DNA of 64,000 bases, from assembly GCF_030811595.1 (NCBI RefSeq), contig NZ_JAUSRB010000001.1:1550001-1614000 (forward strand), read 5' to 3'. A program made the position numbers and the translations under genes. Position 1 is the stretch's first letter, and every line of letters begins with the position of its first letter. The stretch comes from Streptosporangium brasiliense. Its GTDB lineage: Bacteria > Actinomycetota > Actinomycetes > Streptosporangiales > Streptosporangiaceae. This document shows, one piece after another, positions 1-8,822 of the stretch. The notes beneath the pieces are model-generated. The model worked only from the letters and a program-made list of their open reading frames with translations, was not told the DNA's origin and ran no database searches.

Positions 1-1
1 T

Positions 2-172
2 CTCGTCGTGACCGCCGCTGGCCAGGGAGCCTGCCTGGCGGTGCTCTGCACGCACGAGGCCGACGTCGGCCTCGTGGCCTACGAGATGGCCATGCTCGTC
101 ACCCGGGTCGGCCAGTACCTCACCTCGCCCGCGCGGGCGGCGGGGTCCGCCATGGACGACGTCCCGCGATGA
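2..172 (+). CDS. cvnB: Roadblock/LC7 domain protein of a conservon, 3' end only
   Basis: Only the last 56 codons are in the window; the start lies upstream of base 1. The visible part has the alternating hydrophobic pattern of the final strand and helix of a roadblock/LC7 domain (VLCTHEADVGLVAYEMAMLV). In conservons this small protein works with a membrane histidine kinase, a DUF742 protein and a Ras-like GTPase. The stop codon overlaps the next start (ATGA at 169-172), so the genes are translationally coupled. The family call rests mainly on the two downstream partners. The kinase gene expected upstream is outside the window. Confidence 0.75.
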   Translation, partial: LVVTAAGQGACLAVLCTHEADVGLVAYEMAMLVTRVGQYLTSPARAAGSAMDDVPR

Positions 173-555
173 ACCCCCTTGAGGAGCATTCCGACACGCA
201 GTGGGTGGGCGAGGAGGCCGGGCCGATCGTCCGGCCGTACGTCCTCACCCGCGGCAGGACCGAACCGACCCAGGGCCGGTTCGACCTCATCACCCTGGCG
301 GTGACCGTCCGCTCCACCTCCCCGAGGGAGGCGGGCCTCGACCCGGAGTGCCTGGCCATCGTGCGGTTCTGCCAGCAGCCCCAGTCGGTCGCGGAGCTCG
401 CCGCGCACATGAACCTTCCCGCAGGCACCATCCGTGTCCTGCTCAGCGACCTGCTCGACCAGGGATTCATCGCCCTGCAAGAGCCTCATACGGAGACGGA
501 CATGCACGACGAAAGGCTGTACAGGGCGGTGCTCGATGGACTCCGTGCACTCTAG
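169..555 (+). CDS. cvnC: DUF742 domain protein of a conservon
   Basis: A 128-residue protein with the typical DUF742 features: an N-terminal VRPYVLTRGRT segment (about residues 21-31), a central hydrophobic strand, and a C-terminal winged-helix-like part (SVAELAAHMNLPAGTIRVLL, about residues 73-92). DUF742 proteins are the third member of conservons and are thought to join the roadblock protein and GTPase in a membrane-associated signalling complex. The start ATG overlaps the previous stop. The last 20 bases overlap the start of the GTPase gene at 536, as is usual for these operons. Conservons affect development and antibiotic production in Streptomyces; no specific role can be read here. Confidence 0.93.
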   Translation: MNPLEEHSDTQWVGEEAGPIVRPYVLTRGRTEPTQGRFDLITLAVTVRSTSPREAGLDPECLAIVRFCQQPQSVAELAAHMNLPAGTIRVLLSDLLDQGFIALQEPHTETDMHDERLYRAVLDGLRAL

Positions 556-1159
556 CCGTGACGCCGGGCGGGTCAAGCTGCCCAAGGCGATCAAGATCCT
601 GGTCGCCGGCGGCTTCGGGGCCGGGAAGACCACACTGGTCGGCGCGGTCTCCGAGATCGCGCCGCTGCGCACCGAGGAGACGCTGACCAACCGGGGCCTC
701 GGGATCGACGACCTGTCCGGGGTGGAGACCAAGCAGACGACCACGGTCGCGATGGACTTCGGCCGCATCACCATCGGCGACGCCTACCGGCTCTACCTGT
801 TCGGCACCCCGGGGCAGGAGCGGTTCTGGTTCCTCTGGGACGAGCTGGCCCTGGGCGCCCTGGGCGCGGTCGTGCTGGCCGACACCCGCCGGCTGGCCGA
901 CTGCTTCCCCTCCCTCGACTACTTCGAGCGGCGCGAGACGCCCTTCGTCGTCGCGGTCAACTGCTTCGACGGGGCCCGCCGCTACGACCTCGACGAGGTC
1001 AGGCTCGGCCTGACGCTCCACGAGGACATCCCGGTCGTGTTCTGCGACGCCCGCAGGCGGGAGTCGGGCAAGAAGGTGCTGATCACTCTCGTGGAGCACG
1101 CCATGAGGATGCGCCTGGGCACGGCGCCGACCGCCGGGGACGCGACGCCGGTGACCTGA
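536..1159 (+). CDS. cvnD: Conservon small GTPase (MglA/Ras-like ATP/GTP-binding protein)
   Basis: A 207-residue cytoplasmic GTPase. The P-loop GGFGAGKTT is at residues 25-33, the G3 motif is FGTPGQERF, and VNCFD stands where NKxD is usual, as is common in conservon GTPases. The reading frame stays open upstream to 434, but the ATG at 536 gives the usual N-terminus (a short tail, then KAIKILVAGG) and only a 20-base overlap with the DUF742 gene. It is the fourth conserved member of the conservon and probably the output switch of the kinase/roadblock complex. A perfect hairpin 10 bases after the stop ends the operon. Confidence 0.93.
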   Translation: MDSVHSSRDAGRVKLPKAIKILVAGGFGAGKTTLVGAVSEIAPLRTEETLTNRGLGIDDLSGVETKQTTTVAMDFGRITIGDAYRLYLFGTPGQERFWFLWDELALGALGAVVLADTRRLADCFPSLDYFERRETPFVVAVNCFDGARRYDLDEVRLGLTLHEDIPVVFCDARRRESGKKVLITLVEHAMRMRLGTAPTAGDATPVT

Positions 1160-1168
1160 CGCCTCCGT

Positions 1169-1188
1169 CCCCGGGGCCTCCCCCGGGG
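1169..1188 (+). terminator. Hairpin terminator after the conservon
   Basis: CCCCGGGG, a four-base CCTC loop, then CCCCGGGG starts ten bases after the GTPase stop. There is no T-tract, which is normal for actinobacterial terminators. Because each arm is itself palindromic, other pairings are possible. Confidence 0.55.
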
Positions 1189-1331
1189 ATGAGTGCTGAC
1201 CGTCAGGGGATCATTTGTGCCCCCCAGGCAGTTATAAAACAGCTCTTTCCGCTCCTCCGGTCCGCCCGGGGCCCGTGCCGGGCGTGCCACGATGACGGCG
1301 ATCACGAGGAGCTCATCACGGGGAGAGATCT

Positions 1332-3350
1332 ATGTGCGACGATCCGGCCGTGCCCCCCGCCGTGGCGCGGGCGCTGGAGGAGTACGGGGCGCTGCTCGCC
1401 GGCCACGGGGTCACCTGGGGCGAGGACCCCATCTTCTACGTCAAGTCCATGGCCACCGACGCCTACCTGATGGGCACCACGACCTTCTGGGAGGTCTGCT
1501 ACGGCACGCTCCGGGCCCGCCACCCGGACACGCCTGCCCGGCAGCTGCGCGACCGGCTGACCGAGCTCGACATGGACGAGGTCGTGCGCGACGTCCTGGC
1601 GGGCGCCCTGCCCGACAATCTCGCCGCACTCCGGCTCACCGGGGAGGGCCGCACCGTCGAGGCGCACGCGCACGCCGTACTGGACGGCCGGCCGCTGCGC
1701 ACGACGCTGCTGGTCGACTCCGCCCGGGACGAGCCGGTCACCGTGCTGGTGGACGGCCACCCGCACGAGGTCGGCCCGCGCGGCGCCCGCCTCGTCAGGA
1801 TCACCAGCGCCAGCGAGGTGGTCGCCGACGGCGCGCGGGTGGACCTCGCGCCCCTGACCCGCCCCGCCGAGGCCGCCCGCCTGCGGCTGCGCGCCGGGTT
1901 CCCCTGCAGATGGAGCGTGTACGGCGAGCACGGGCAGGGCTGGTACCCCGAGGGCGCCCCCGCCCGGCGCGACCACCACGTCCGGCCCTACTTCCACGGC
2001 GACGACCTCGTGCTGGACGTCCCGGCGGAGCCGCTGACCGTGCGGGTCTCCAGAGGGATGGAGTACGGCTCCGCCGAGGTCGCGCTCAGCCCCGTCCCCG
2101 GCGTGGAGACCCTGGTCGAGCTCACCCCCGAGCGGCTCTACGACGCGGCGGCGGCGGGCTGGTACGGCGGGGACATGCACGTCCACCTCAACTGGGCCGG
2201 GGACATGGTCGGCACGCCCGCCCTCGCGGCGGCCATGCAGCACGGCGAGGACCTGCACGTGCTCAACCTGGTCGCCGGCAACGTCTCCTCCGAGCGGGTC
2301 TACGACTCCGAGGCGCTGGCGCACTGGGCCGGCCGGGACCTGCCCTGGTCGGACGCCACCCACCTGGCCAGGGTCGGCGTCGAATACCGCAACGACCTGC
2401 TCGGCCACCTCTACGCCTTCGGCGTCTCGGCCCCGCCCTCGCGCTTCCACACCGGCTTCCTGGGCACCGCGGACTGGCCGCCCAACAGCGTGGCCTGCCG
2501 GGAGCTGCGCGGCCTCGGCGCGATCACGGGCTACAGCCATCCCTTCCACCCGCCGGTCCACGACGACGACGTCCCGGACAGGGTGCTGGCGTGGGGGCGC
2601 AACTGCTCCGCCAGGGAGATCGTCACCGACGCCGCGCTCGGCCTGGTGGACAGCCTCGACGTGCTCAACCACAGCTCGATCGCCGCGACCGCCGCCGTCT
2701 ACCGGCGCCTGGTCGGCGCGGGCAACCGGCTCGCGGTCACCGCGGGGACCGACGCGATGGTCTCCTTCGCCCGGCGCGGCAACCAGTCCAGCCCGCCGGG
2801 CTGGGCCCGTGTCTACGCCCGGGTGGACGGGCCGCTCACCGCCGGATCCTTCGCCGAGGCCGTCCGGCGGGGCCGTACGTTCGGCACCACCGGCCCCTGG
2901 CTGGAGCTGTCGGTCGGCGGTCACGGGCCCGGCGCCACCCTGGACCTCTCGCCGGGGGACCGGGTCACGGTCACCGTGAGATCGGTCGGCCCCGAGGTGG
3001 AGAGGCTGGAGATCCGCACCGCCGACGGCGTCCTGGCCGAGGGGCCGCCCGGCGAGCTGACCGCCGAGCTGGCCGTCGGCGACCCCACCTACGTCGTCGC
3101 CGTGGCCGCCGGCGGACCGCACGAGCGCGCCTTCACCGACGGCGTCCACGCCCACACCAGCCCGGTCTACCTCGACGTCGACGGCCGCCACGTGGCCAGG
3201 GCGCAGGACGTCCGCTGGTGCCTGCGATGGCTGGACGGCATGGAGGCGCTGCTCCGGAAGGAGGGCGTCTTCGAGACCGCCGGGCAGCTCGGCGACCACC
3301 TGGAGCTGATCGGGCGGGCCAGGGAGGTCTACCGGGCCCGCCTGGGCTGA
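1332..3350 (+). CDS. CehA/McbA family metallohydrolase (PHP-like fold)
   Basis: A 672-residue protein without an obvious signal peptide. The middle carries the metal-binding signature GGDMHVHLNWAGD (about residues 277-289), typical of the CehA/McbA branch of PHP-type metallohydrolases, followed by further His/Asp positions (GAITGYSHPFHPP, LNHSS, TAGTDAMVS). The N-terminal 270 residues and the last 110 look like beta-rich accessory domains. Characterised relatives hydrolyse carbamates or phosphoesters, but substrate cannot be inferred. The ATG at 1332 follows a GGGGAGA ribosome-binding sequence. It appears to be a single-gene unit, with a promoter in the 172 bases after the conservon terminator. 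Confidence 0.85.
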   Translation: MCDDPAVPPAVARALEEYGALLAGHGVTWGEDPIFYVKSMATDAYLMGTTTFWEVCYGTLRARHPDTPARQLRDRLTELDMDEVVRDVLAGALPDNLAALRLTGEGRTVEAHAHAVLDGRPLRTTLLVDSARDEPVTVLVDGHPHEVGPRGARLVRITSASEVVADGARVDLAPLTRPAEAARLRLRAGFPCRWSVYGEHGQGWYPEGAPARRDHHVRPYFHGDDLVLDVPAEPLTVRVSRGMEYGSAEVALSPVPGVETLVELTPERLYDAAAAGWYGGDMHVHLNWAGDMVGTPALAAAMQHGEDLHVLNLVAGNVSSERVYDSEALAHWAGRDLPWSDATHLARVGVEYRNDLLGHLYAFGVSAPPSRFHTGFLGTADWPPNSVACRELRGLGAITGYSHPFHPPVHDDDVPDRVLAWGRNCSAREIVTDAALGLVDSLDVLNHSSIAATAAVYRRLVGAGNRLAVTAGTDAMVSFARRGNQSSPPGWARVYARVDGPLTAGSFAEAVRRGRTFGTTGPWLELSVGGHGPGATLDLSPGDRVTVTVRSVGPEVERLEIRTADGVLAEGPPGELTAELAVGDPTYVVAVAAGGPHERAFTDGVHAHTSPVYLDVDGRHVARAQDVRWCLRWLDGMEALLRKEGVFETAGQLGDHLELIGRAREVYRARLG

Positions 3351-3411
3351 CGCTCGGCGGCCGGGCCCTCCGGGAGGCTCGGCTGTCGGGGCCTTCTGGA
3401 AGGATCGTCCG

Positions 3412-4005
3412 ATGGACGCGAAAACGGTTCTCCGCGTGGCGGACGAGTGTCAGACCTTCCTCGGCTCGGGGCTCGACGGCGACTGGGGGAGCGGGATCCC
3501 CGGGATGGAGTGGACGGTCGCCCAGGTGGTCGCGCACATCTCCGACACCCTCCTGTGGTACGCCACCGACTTCGCCGCCGGCGAACGCGAGCTCAGCACG
3601 ATGGACCTGCGGGTGCGGCCCGACAGCTCCCCGGCGGACCTGGCCGCCACCGTCGGGGTGTTCGCCACGGTCGTGGCGCGGGTCGTCCAGGGCAGCCCGG
3701 CGGGGGCGCGCGGCTGGCACCCGTACGGCATGGCCGACGCCTCCGGGTTCGCGGGCATGGCCTGCGACGAGATGCTGATGCACACCTACGACGCCGCCCT
3801 GGGGCTGGGGCTGCCGTTCACCCCGCCCGCCGAGCTGAGCGCGGCCACCCTGCGCCGCCTGTTCCCCTGGGCGCCGCGCGACGGCGACCCGTGGCAGACG
3901 CTGCTGTGGGCCAACGGCCGCGCGGACCTCCCCGGCCGCCCCCGCCAGAGCGACTGGCGCTGGCACTGCGCCCCGCTGGAGGAGTGGGACGGCGTGGCCC
4001 CCTGA
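3412..4005 (+). CDS. DinB-like maleylpyruvate isomerase family protein
   Basis: A 197-residue protein of the mycothiol-dependent maleylpyruvate isomerase/DinB four-helix family. The likely metal ligands are His42 (VAHIS), Glu120 and His124 (CDEMLMH), in the usual arrangement for this fold. Members often perform thiol-dependent transfer or isomerisation with mycothiol, which fits an actinobacterium, but many have no known substrate. It begins 61 bases after the CehA-like gene and may be co-transcribed with it. The ATG at 3412 gives the usual N-terminus. Confidence 0.82.
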   Translation: MDAKTVLRVADECQTFLGSGLDGDWGSGIPGMEWTVAQVVAHISDTLLWYATDFAAGERELSTMDLRVRPDSSPADLAATVGVFATVVARVVQGSPAGARGWHPYGMADASGFAGMACDEMLMHTYDAALGLGLPFTPPAELSAATLRRLFPWAPRDGDPWQTLLWANGRADLPGRPRQSDWRWHCAPLEEWDGVAP

Positions 4006-4030
4006 GGCATCGGCGGCCGGGGTCACTACT

Positions 4031-4465
4031 GTGAGCTGCGTGATACACCGAACGGGGTTGGCCGTCCTGCTGCTGGTGGTGGCGCTGGTCACGGGGTGCG
4101 GCACCGGATCCGCCGTCTACGACCTGGGAACGATCGTCCACGGGGGCGTCGGCAGGACGGCGGACGTCCGGCTCACGCCCGGCGCGCGGTTCTCCCTGGC
4201 GGTGGAGGAGAACACCTCCGCCGGAGACCGCTGGCAGATGGCGGACCTGCCGGACGTCATGGTGGCGTCGTTCATCAGTGAGGAGTACCGTCCCGCGGCC
4301 GAAGGGGCCGGCGGGGTCCGCTACTTCGTCTTCAACGCCAAGCGCCCCGGCACGGCCACCGTCACGATCTCCAACTGCCGGCGCTGCACGGCCGGCCGGA
4401 CGCCCGCCGACGAGCAGAGCCGGCGCGCCTCGGGCGAGGCGATCTTCCGGATCACCGTCGCCTGA
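4031..4465 (+). CDS. Lipoprotein with chagasin-like (I42) protease-inhibitor fold
   Basis: A 144-residue secreted lipoprotein: hydrophobic signal segment at about residues 8-22 ending in a lipobox (LVTGC). The mature part resembles chagasin-type inhibitors of cysteine proteases. ENTSAGDRW occupies the place of the NPTTGY loop, and RYFVFNAKRPGTATVTI matches the FxFxAxxxG strand. The third inhibitory loop is weak, and an inserted CRRC pair lies near the C-terminus. The GTG start at 4031 lies directly before the signal peptide. The inhibitor assignment is an inference from pattern; the lipoprotein nature is clear. Confidence 0.7.
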   Translation: MSCVIHRTGLAVLLLVVALVTGCGTGSAVYDLGTIVHGGVGRTADVRLTPGARFSLAVEENTSAGDRWQMADLPDVMVASFISEEYRPAAEGAGGVRYFVFNAKRPGTATVTISNCRRCTAGRTPADEQSRRASGEAIFRITVA

Positions 4466-4466
4466 G

Positions 4467-4501
4467 CCGCCCGCCGCCCGCCGTCCGCCGTCCGCCGCCC
4501 G
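4467..4501. repeat. Five 7-bp tandem repeats directly after a stop codon
   Basis: Units CCGCCCG, CCGCCCG, CCGTCCG, CCGTCCG, CCGCCCG follow the stop of the chagasin-like gene after one base. The last unit forms the left arm of the hairpin at 4495-4512. Confidence 0.8.
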
Positions 4502-4512
4502 GTGCCGGGCGG
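4495..4512 (+). terminator. Hairpin after the chagasin-like gene
   Basis: CCGCCCGG, two bases, CCGGGCGG: a perfect eight-base inverted repeat 30 bases downstream of the stop. It probably terminates the chagasin-like transcript. The loop is very short, so the innermost pairs may not form. Confidence 0.45.
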
Positions 4513-4554
4513 GGCCGGGCGGGTGGCAGGCTCCCGGCGGACGGTGCGAGGCTG

Positions 4555-5346
4555 ATGTCCATGAATCGGTTGTCACAGGTCGACCTGTCGCGGAAACTGG
4601 CCAAGAAAGAGGCCGCCGAGCGGCTCGACGCCGCGCTGGAGCGCCTGCTGCGCCTGCGGCTCATCCTGGGCGGGCAGGTCGCGGACAAGCGCATCGGCCC
4701 CCCGCTCTGCGTGGTGTTCGAGGGCTGGGACGCCTCGGGCAAGGGAGGGGCCATCAAGCGGCTGGTGCGCCCGCTCGACCCGCGGCACGTGCGGGTCGCC
4801 CAGTTCGCGGCACCGACCTACGACGAGAAGCGGCACCACTTCCTGTGGCGGTTCTGGCCCGTCCTGCCCGGTTGGGGCGGCATGGCCGTGCTCGACCGGT
4901 CCTGGTACGGGCGGGTGCTGGTGGAGCGGGTCGAGGGTTTCGCCACCGAGGAGCAGTGGTCGCGCGCCTACGGCGAGATCGTGGAGTTCGAGAGGACCCT
5001 CGCCGCCGAGGGAATGATCATGGTCAAGTTCTGGATGCACGTCTCCGAGGAGGAGCAGCTCCGGCGCTTCCAGGACCGGGCGGACGACCCGCTGCGGGCG
5101 TGGAAGCTCACCGACGAGGACTGGCGCAACCGCGACAGGCGCCCGCAGTACGAGACGGCCGTGGAGGACATGCTCGCCCGCACCGACCATCCGAAGGCCC
5201 CCTGGCACGTGGTGGCGGGAGACGACAAGCGCCTGGCCCGGGTCACGGTCGTGGAGACGGTCTGCGCCGCGGTCGAGGCGGAGCTGGGGGCCCGGGGGTA
5301 CGATCTGGACGACCCCGCCGTCGATCCGGCCCGGACGCGCCGTTGA
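4555..5346 (+). CDS. ppk2: Polyphosphate kinase 2 family protein
   Basis: A 263-residue cytosolic kinase with the PPK2 P-loop GWDASGKGG (residues 57-65), the Walker B-like DRSWYGRVL (from about residue 114) and the lid-region arginines DWRNRDRR. PPK2 enzymes use polyphosphate to phosphorylate nucleoside mono- or diphosphates; the length fits a single-domain enzyme. Two ATGs at 4555 and 4561 are both possible; the first is used. It is followed by a convergent operon 27 bases beyond the stop. Which nucleotide it uses cannot be told from the sequence by eye. Confidence 0.92.
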   Translation: MSMNRLSQVDLSRKLAKKEAAERLDAALERLLRLRLILGGQVADKRIGPPLCVVFEGWDASGKGGAIKRLVRPLDPRHVRVAQFAAPTYDEKRHHFLWRFWPVLPGWGGMAVLDRSWYGRVLVERVEGFATEEQWSRAYGEIVEFERTLAAEGMIMVKFWMHVSEEEQLRRFQDRADDPLRAWKLTDEDWRNRDRRPQYETAVEDMLARTDHPKAPWHVVAGDDKRLARVTVVETVCAAVEAELGARGYDLDDPAVDPARTRR

Positions 5347-5373
5347 CCGGAGCGCGGCCGGACGGCCGTTCCG

Positions 5374-5994
5374 CTACAGGTCAAGGCCGGAGCCGCCGAA
5401 CCGCTCCCGCAGGAAACGGCCCTGGTCGCGCAGGGCCTGCTCGTCGCCCCGGTGCACGGCCCCGGCCACCTCGCGCAGCTTGGCCTCCAGCAGGTCGAGC
5501 TGGGCCAGGAGCTCCTCGTGGGCGCTGCGCTCGCGGTCCGTGCGGCGGCTGAGGGCGTAGGCGCGGGGCAGGTTGGCGTAGGCCTCCAGGCTGGCCGGCA
5601 GGTAGTCGCGGATCGTCTGGGAGACGATGTGCAGGTGGTCGGGGGAGGCGGTCAGCACCTCCGCCCGGCCCAGGACGCCGCTGAGCACGTCGGCCAGCCC
5701 GCCGAGCCTGGCCTGCACGTCGCCGGGGAAGCGCTGGGAGCTCTCCACCCCGCGCAGCAGGGCGTCGAGGTCGGCGCGGAGCAGGCCGGTCTCGACCTCG
5801 GCGTGGGAGACGGCCAGCCGGATCCGGTCCGGCGGGGCCAGCAACGCGCCCACGCCGTACAGCCCGGCGACCACCACCGGCCAGAACGCGCCGGCCAGGC
5901 CGAGGAAGTGCGCCAGCGCCCCCAGCAGGGCCAGGGCGCAGCCGGCGATGTTCCTGGTGGAGCCGAGGTATCTCAGCACCCGCTCAGCGGACAC
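5374..5994 (-). CDS. Small membrane-anchored protein of the TelA/VWA operon
   Basis: A 206-residue protein with two adjacent hydrophobic segments at about residues 12-50 (AGCALALLGALAHFLGLAG and the following FWPVVVAGLYGVGALL), followed by a soluble helical domain rich in Leu, Arg and Glu. It sits last in the TelA operon, the place where XpaC-like phosphatase-associated proteins occur in related loci, and its layout is similar. I infer this relation from context only. The GTG at 5994 is chosen because GGAGG lies five bases before it; the frame stays open upstream inside the preceding gene without a good start. Confidence 0.72.
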   Translation of the reverse strand: MSAERVLRYLGSTRNIAGCALALLGALAHFLGLAGAFWPVVVAGLYGVGALLAPPDRIRLAVSHAEVETGLLRADLDALLRGVESSQRFPGDVQARLGGLADVLSGVLGRAEVLTASPDHLHIVSQTIRDYLPASLEAYANLPRAYALSRRTDRERSAHEELLAQLDLLEAKLREVAGAVHRGDEQALRDQGRFLRERFGGSGLDL

Positions 5995-6047
5995 GGCCGC
6001 CTCCGTCGCCGGGCCGGGCGGCCCGGGCCGGGCGGCCCGCACAGCGA

Positions 6048-7670
6048 TCACTGGTAGCCACGGATCTCCTTGAACGCCGAGGCCAGCGACCCGCTGCGGG
6101 CGTCGAAGACGGCGCCCCGGGTCAGCTTGGCTATCTTCCTCATCTCCTCCACGTCGCTCTCGCCGAACAGCACGACGAACGTCCGGACCTGCTGCCGCTC
6201 CCGGGGGAGCGTCCGGTAGAAGAGCTCGAAGTCGTCGTAGGAGATGCCGTCGGTGTTCTCGCCGTCTGTCATCAGCACGACCGAGGTGTAGCGGCCCTGG
6301 CCGGCCCCGGCGGCCTGCCCGTAGGCGGCGCGCAGCCCGTCGAAGATCGCGGTCCCGCCGCCCGCCCGGAGGTTCTCGGCGTAGGCCCTGATCCGCGCCA
6401 GGACCGGCTGCGGGTCGCGTTCGGGCAGGGCGAACGGCTGCGGCTGCCCGGCGGAGCCGCTGAACGGGATCATGACCACGTCCTCCCTGCTGCGGAAGCG
6501 GGAGAACGTGCCGGAGGCCGAGGTGTCGGCGCCGGTGAGCGTGATCAGCGCCTGGCGCAGCGCCTCGATCCGCTCGCCGTCCATCGACCCCGAGGTGTCC
6601 AGCACGAACAGCGCCCGGGCGGGGACGCGCGCCTCGTCGAGGTAGGCGGTGATCAACGCGTCGGCGGCGGCCCGGCGGTTGGGGAACGGCAGCTCCAGCA
6701 GCGGCGCCGTGCCGAACTCCGGTCCGGGCCGGACGCCCGGGACGATCGGCCGCCGGTGGGTGGCGGTCATGATCTCCCGCTGCGTGTCCGGCCGCCGCAG
6801 CCAGCCGGTCAGCCTGCCGTACAACTCCTTCTTCTCCGGCCTGGCCGAGGCCAGCAGGGTGAGCGGGTAGTCGGCGGTGACCACGCCGTCGCTCGGGTGG
6901 ATCAGGCTCAGCCCCTCCAGGCCGAGCAGCACCGACTCGTAGTTCACGATGCCGTCCACCCCGCCCTCCCGGCTGTAGGCGTCGGCCAGCCAGCCGGAGG
7001 AGCCCGAGGTCAGCCGCTGGGCGGAGAAGAACTCCTTGAGCCTGGGCGTGACCGCCGCGACCTGCTCGCCGCTCAGCGCCTCCCCGGCGTCCGACAGCGC
7101 GGCGGCCACCCCGACCAGCGCGGAGAAGCCCGAGTTGGAGGAGGCGGGGTTGGCCATGCCGAAGGTGAACCGCTGCTCCCGCGCGGCGGTCGCGATCTGC
7201 TCCCAGGTGACCGGCCGGCCCGCCCAGCCCAGCTCCCGCGCCTTGGCGTCCGTGAGGCCGAGGACCACCGGGGAAGACATGATCTTGGTCTCGGTGGACA
7301 GCCGGGCCGTCGCGCCGTCGATCAGCGACAGGTAGCGGTTGGAGGAGAACCAGATCGCGTCGTAGGAGCCGTCCGCGCCGCCGGCGGCCACCTGCTCGGC
7401 GCCGTCCAGGGTCCCGGTGTAGGAGATTTTCACCCGCACGCCGGAGCGCCGCAGCATCGGCTCCAGGTCCTTGACCTCGCTGCCGGCCAGCACCCGCAGC
7501 ACGTCCGGGCCGTCCTCGGGCGCGTCCCCGGAGGAGCACGCCACCGGCGTGGCCAGTGCCAGCAGTGCCAGCGCCGCCGCCGCCCGCCGTACGGCGGAGC
7601 GGACGGCCCGGCGGCGCGAGGAGGGCCCGGCCGGCGCGGAAGGCGAGGGCGGGGGAGGTGTGCCGCTCAT
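6048..7670 (-). CDS. Lipoprotein with substrate-binding-like and von Willebrand A domains
   Basis: A 540-residue protein with a long basic N-region and a lipobox ending at Cys45 (ATPVAC), so it is probably anchored outside the membrane. Residues about 55-310 resemble an extracellular solute-binding fold. The C-terminal 200 residues form a VWA domain with the metal-site motif DTSGSM and the second loop TDGEN. The start ATG overlaps the stop of the telA gene (7667-7670), so the two are coupled. The combination of a periplasmic-binding-like domain with VWA suggests a scaffold or sensor for the TelA complex; the ligand is unknown. Confidence 0.88.
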   Translation of the reverse strand: MSGTPPPPSPSAPAGPSSRRRAVRSAVRRAAAALALLALATPVACSSGDAPEDGPDVLRVLAGSEVKDLEPMLRRSGVRVKISYTGTLDGAEQVAAGGADGSYDAIWFSSNRYLSLIDGATARLSTETKIMSSPVVLGLTDAKARELGWAGRPVTWEQIATAAREQRFTFGMANPASSNSGFSALVGVAAALSDAGEALSGEQVAAVTPRLKEFFSAQRLTSGSSGWLADAYSREGGVDGIVNYESVLLGLEGLSLIHPSDGVVTADYPLTLLASARPEKKELYGRLTGWLRRPDTQREIMTATHRRPIVPGVRPGPEFGTAPLLELPFPNRRAAADALITAYLDEARVPARALFVLDTSGSMDGERIEALRQALITLTGADTSASGTFSRFRSREDVVMIPFSGSAGQPQPFALPERDPQPVLARIRAYAENLRAGGGTAIFDGLRAAYGQAAGAGQGRYTSVVLMTDGENTDGISYDDFELFYRTLPRERQQVRTFVVLFGESDVEEMRKIAKLTRGAVFDARSGSLASAFKEIRGYQ

Positions 7671-8821
7671 GAGGCGGCCTCGGCGCGGTCGAGGTAGGTC
7701 CTGGCGTGGGCGAGCTCGGCGCTCAGACTGTCGACGGTGACGGCCATGCTCTCCACGGCCTGCGAGCGGAAGCCGTCGATCATGTCCATGGTGGCGTAGA
7801 CGTTGTCGAAGGCCCTGCGCAGCACGTCCATGTCGACGGTGGTGGAGGCGGCCTGGTTCTGGACGGCCCCGGCCTGGGTGCGCAGCATCTCGCCGGTGGC
7901 CAGGATCAGGTCGCCGGTGGTGGAGTTGAGCGCGGTGATCTGCTCCAGCATCAGCTTCTGGCCGGCCAGCGCCTGGGCCACGGTCACCGCGGTGCGCAGC
8001 GCGGCGACCGTCGTGGTGGTGGCCCGGTCCACGCCCTTGCTGAGCTCCAGGTTGTTCTTGCGGATCAGGTCGAGGGCCAGGTAGCCCTGGACCGAGACCG
8101 CCAGCTGGGTGAGGACGTCCTGGTGCTTCTGCCGTATGGCGAACAGGGCGTCGGAGCGGAGCGCGGCGGCCCTGTCGGGGTCGGTCGTGTCGAGCAGGAG
8201 GATGCGCTCCTCCAGGGCGGCGTCCAGCGCGGCGGCCAGCACCGCGTACTCCTGCAGGCGGGTCATCGTCTCCCACAGGCCGGCCTTCTCGCCCTCGATC
8301 GCGGCGTTGTCCTTCAGCAGCTCGTCCTGGCCGGACCTCAGCGCCCGGATGACGTCGTCCAGCTGCTTCTGGGCGCTGTGATACTTGGCGAAGTAGTTGC
8401 GCAGCCGGTCCCCGAAGGGGATCAGCCCCAGCAGCCTGCGGGGACCGCCCGCCGCCTGCTTGGGGTCGAGGTCCACCACCGTACGGCGGAGCGCGACCAG
8501 CCGGTCGGCCACCCGGCCCTGGGCGTCGGCCCCCTCGCCCCGGGCCGCCGCCAGGGCGGCCACCGGCCGCTTGAGCATCCGGTTGGCCACCTGGGAGGCG
8601 GAGCGGATCTCGGTGTCGCCCATCGAGGAGATGTCGCGCACCTTGCGGGTGAAGTCCGGCACCCGGGGGTCCATCGCGGCCAGTTCCGTGGCGAACCCCT
8701 GCGCCCTGGCGGTGAGTTCGGCCTCGCGGCCGTCGGCCAGCGGGAGCATGGCCGCCGCCGTCGAGGCGGGCACGGCGGCCACCGGGGCGGGAGGGGTCAG
8801 GGTCAGTCCGCTGTCGGTCAT
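7667..8821 (-). CDS. Toxic anion resistance protein, TelA family
   Basis: A 384-residue, soluble, strongly helical protein of the TelA (tellurite resistance-associated) family. Recognisable stretches are the central ELLKDNAAIE, the LRKNN-type segment LIRKNNLELSKGVDRA, and the conserved end region. No transmembrane segment is visible. TelA proteins are found with XpaC, VWA or TerD proteins and are tied to resistance against toxic anions or envelope stress, but their biochemical role is not known. It is the second gene of a four-gene operon, one base after the first gene and overlapping the third by four. Confidence 0.9.
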   Translation of the reverse strand: MTDSGLTLTPPAPVAAVPASTAAAMLPLADGREAELTARAQGFATELAAMDPRVPDFTRKVRDISSMGDTEIRSASQVANRMLKRPVAALAAARGEGADAQGRVADRLVALRRTVVDLDPKQAAGGPRRLLGLIPFGDRLRNYFAKYHSAQKQLDDVIRALRSGQDELLKDNAAIEGEKAGLWETMTRLQEYAVLAAALDAALEERILLLDTTDPDRAAALRSDALFAIRQKHQDVLTQLAVSVQGYLALDLIRKNNLELSKGVDRATTTTVAALRTAVTVAQALAGQKLMLEQITALNSTTGDLILATGEMLRTQAGAVQNQAASTTVDMDVLRRAFDNVYATMDMIDGFRSQAVESMAVTVDSLSAELAHARTYLDRAEAAS

Positions 8822-8822
8822 G

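Noticed and set aside
1292-3778. 828-codon frame overlapping the CehA-like gene on the same strand
   Set aside because: Arg/Pro/Gly-rich off-frame reading; the real frame has the metal-site motif and normal composition.
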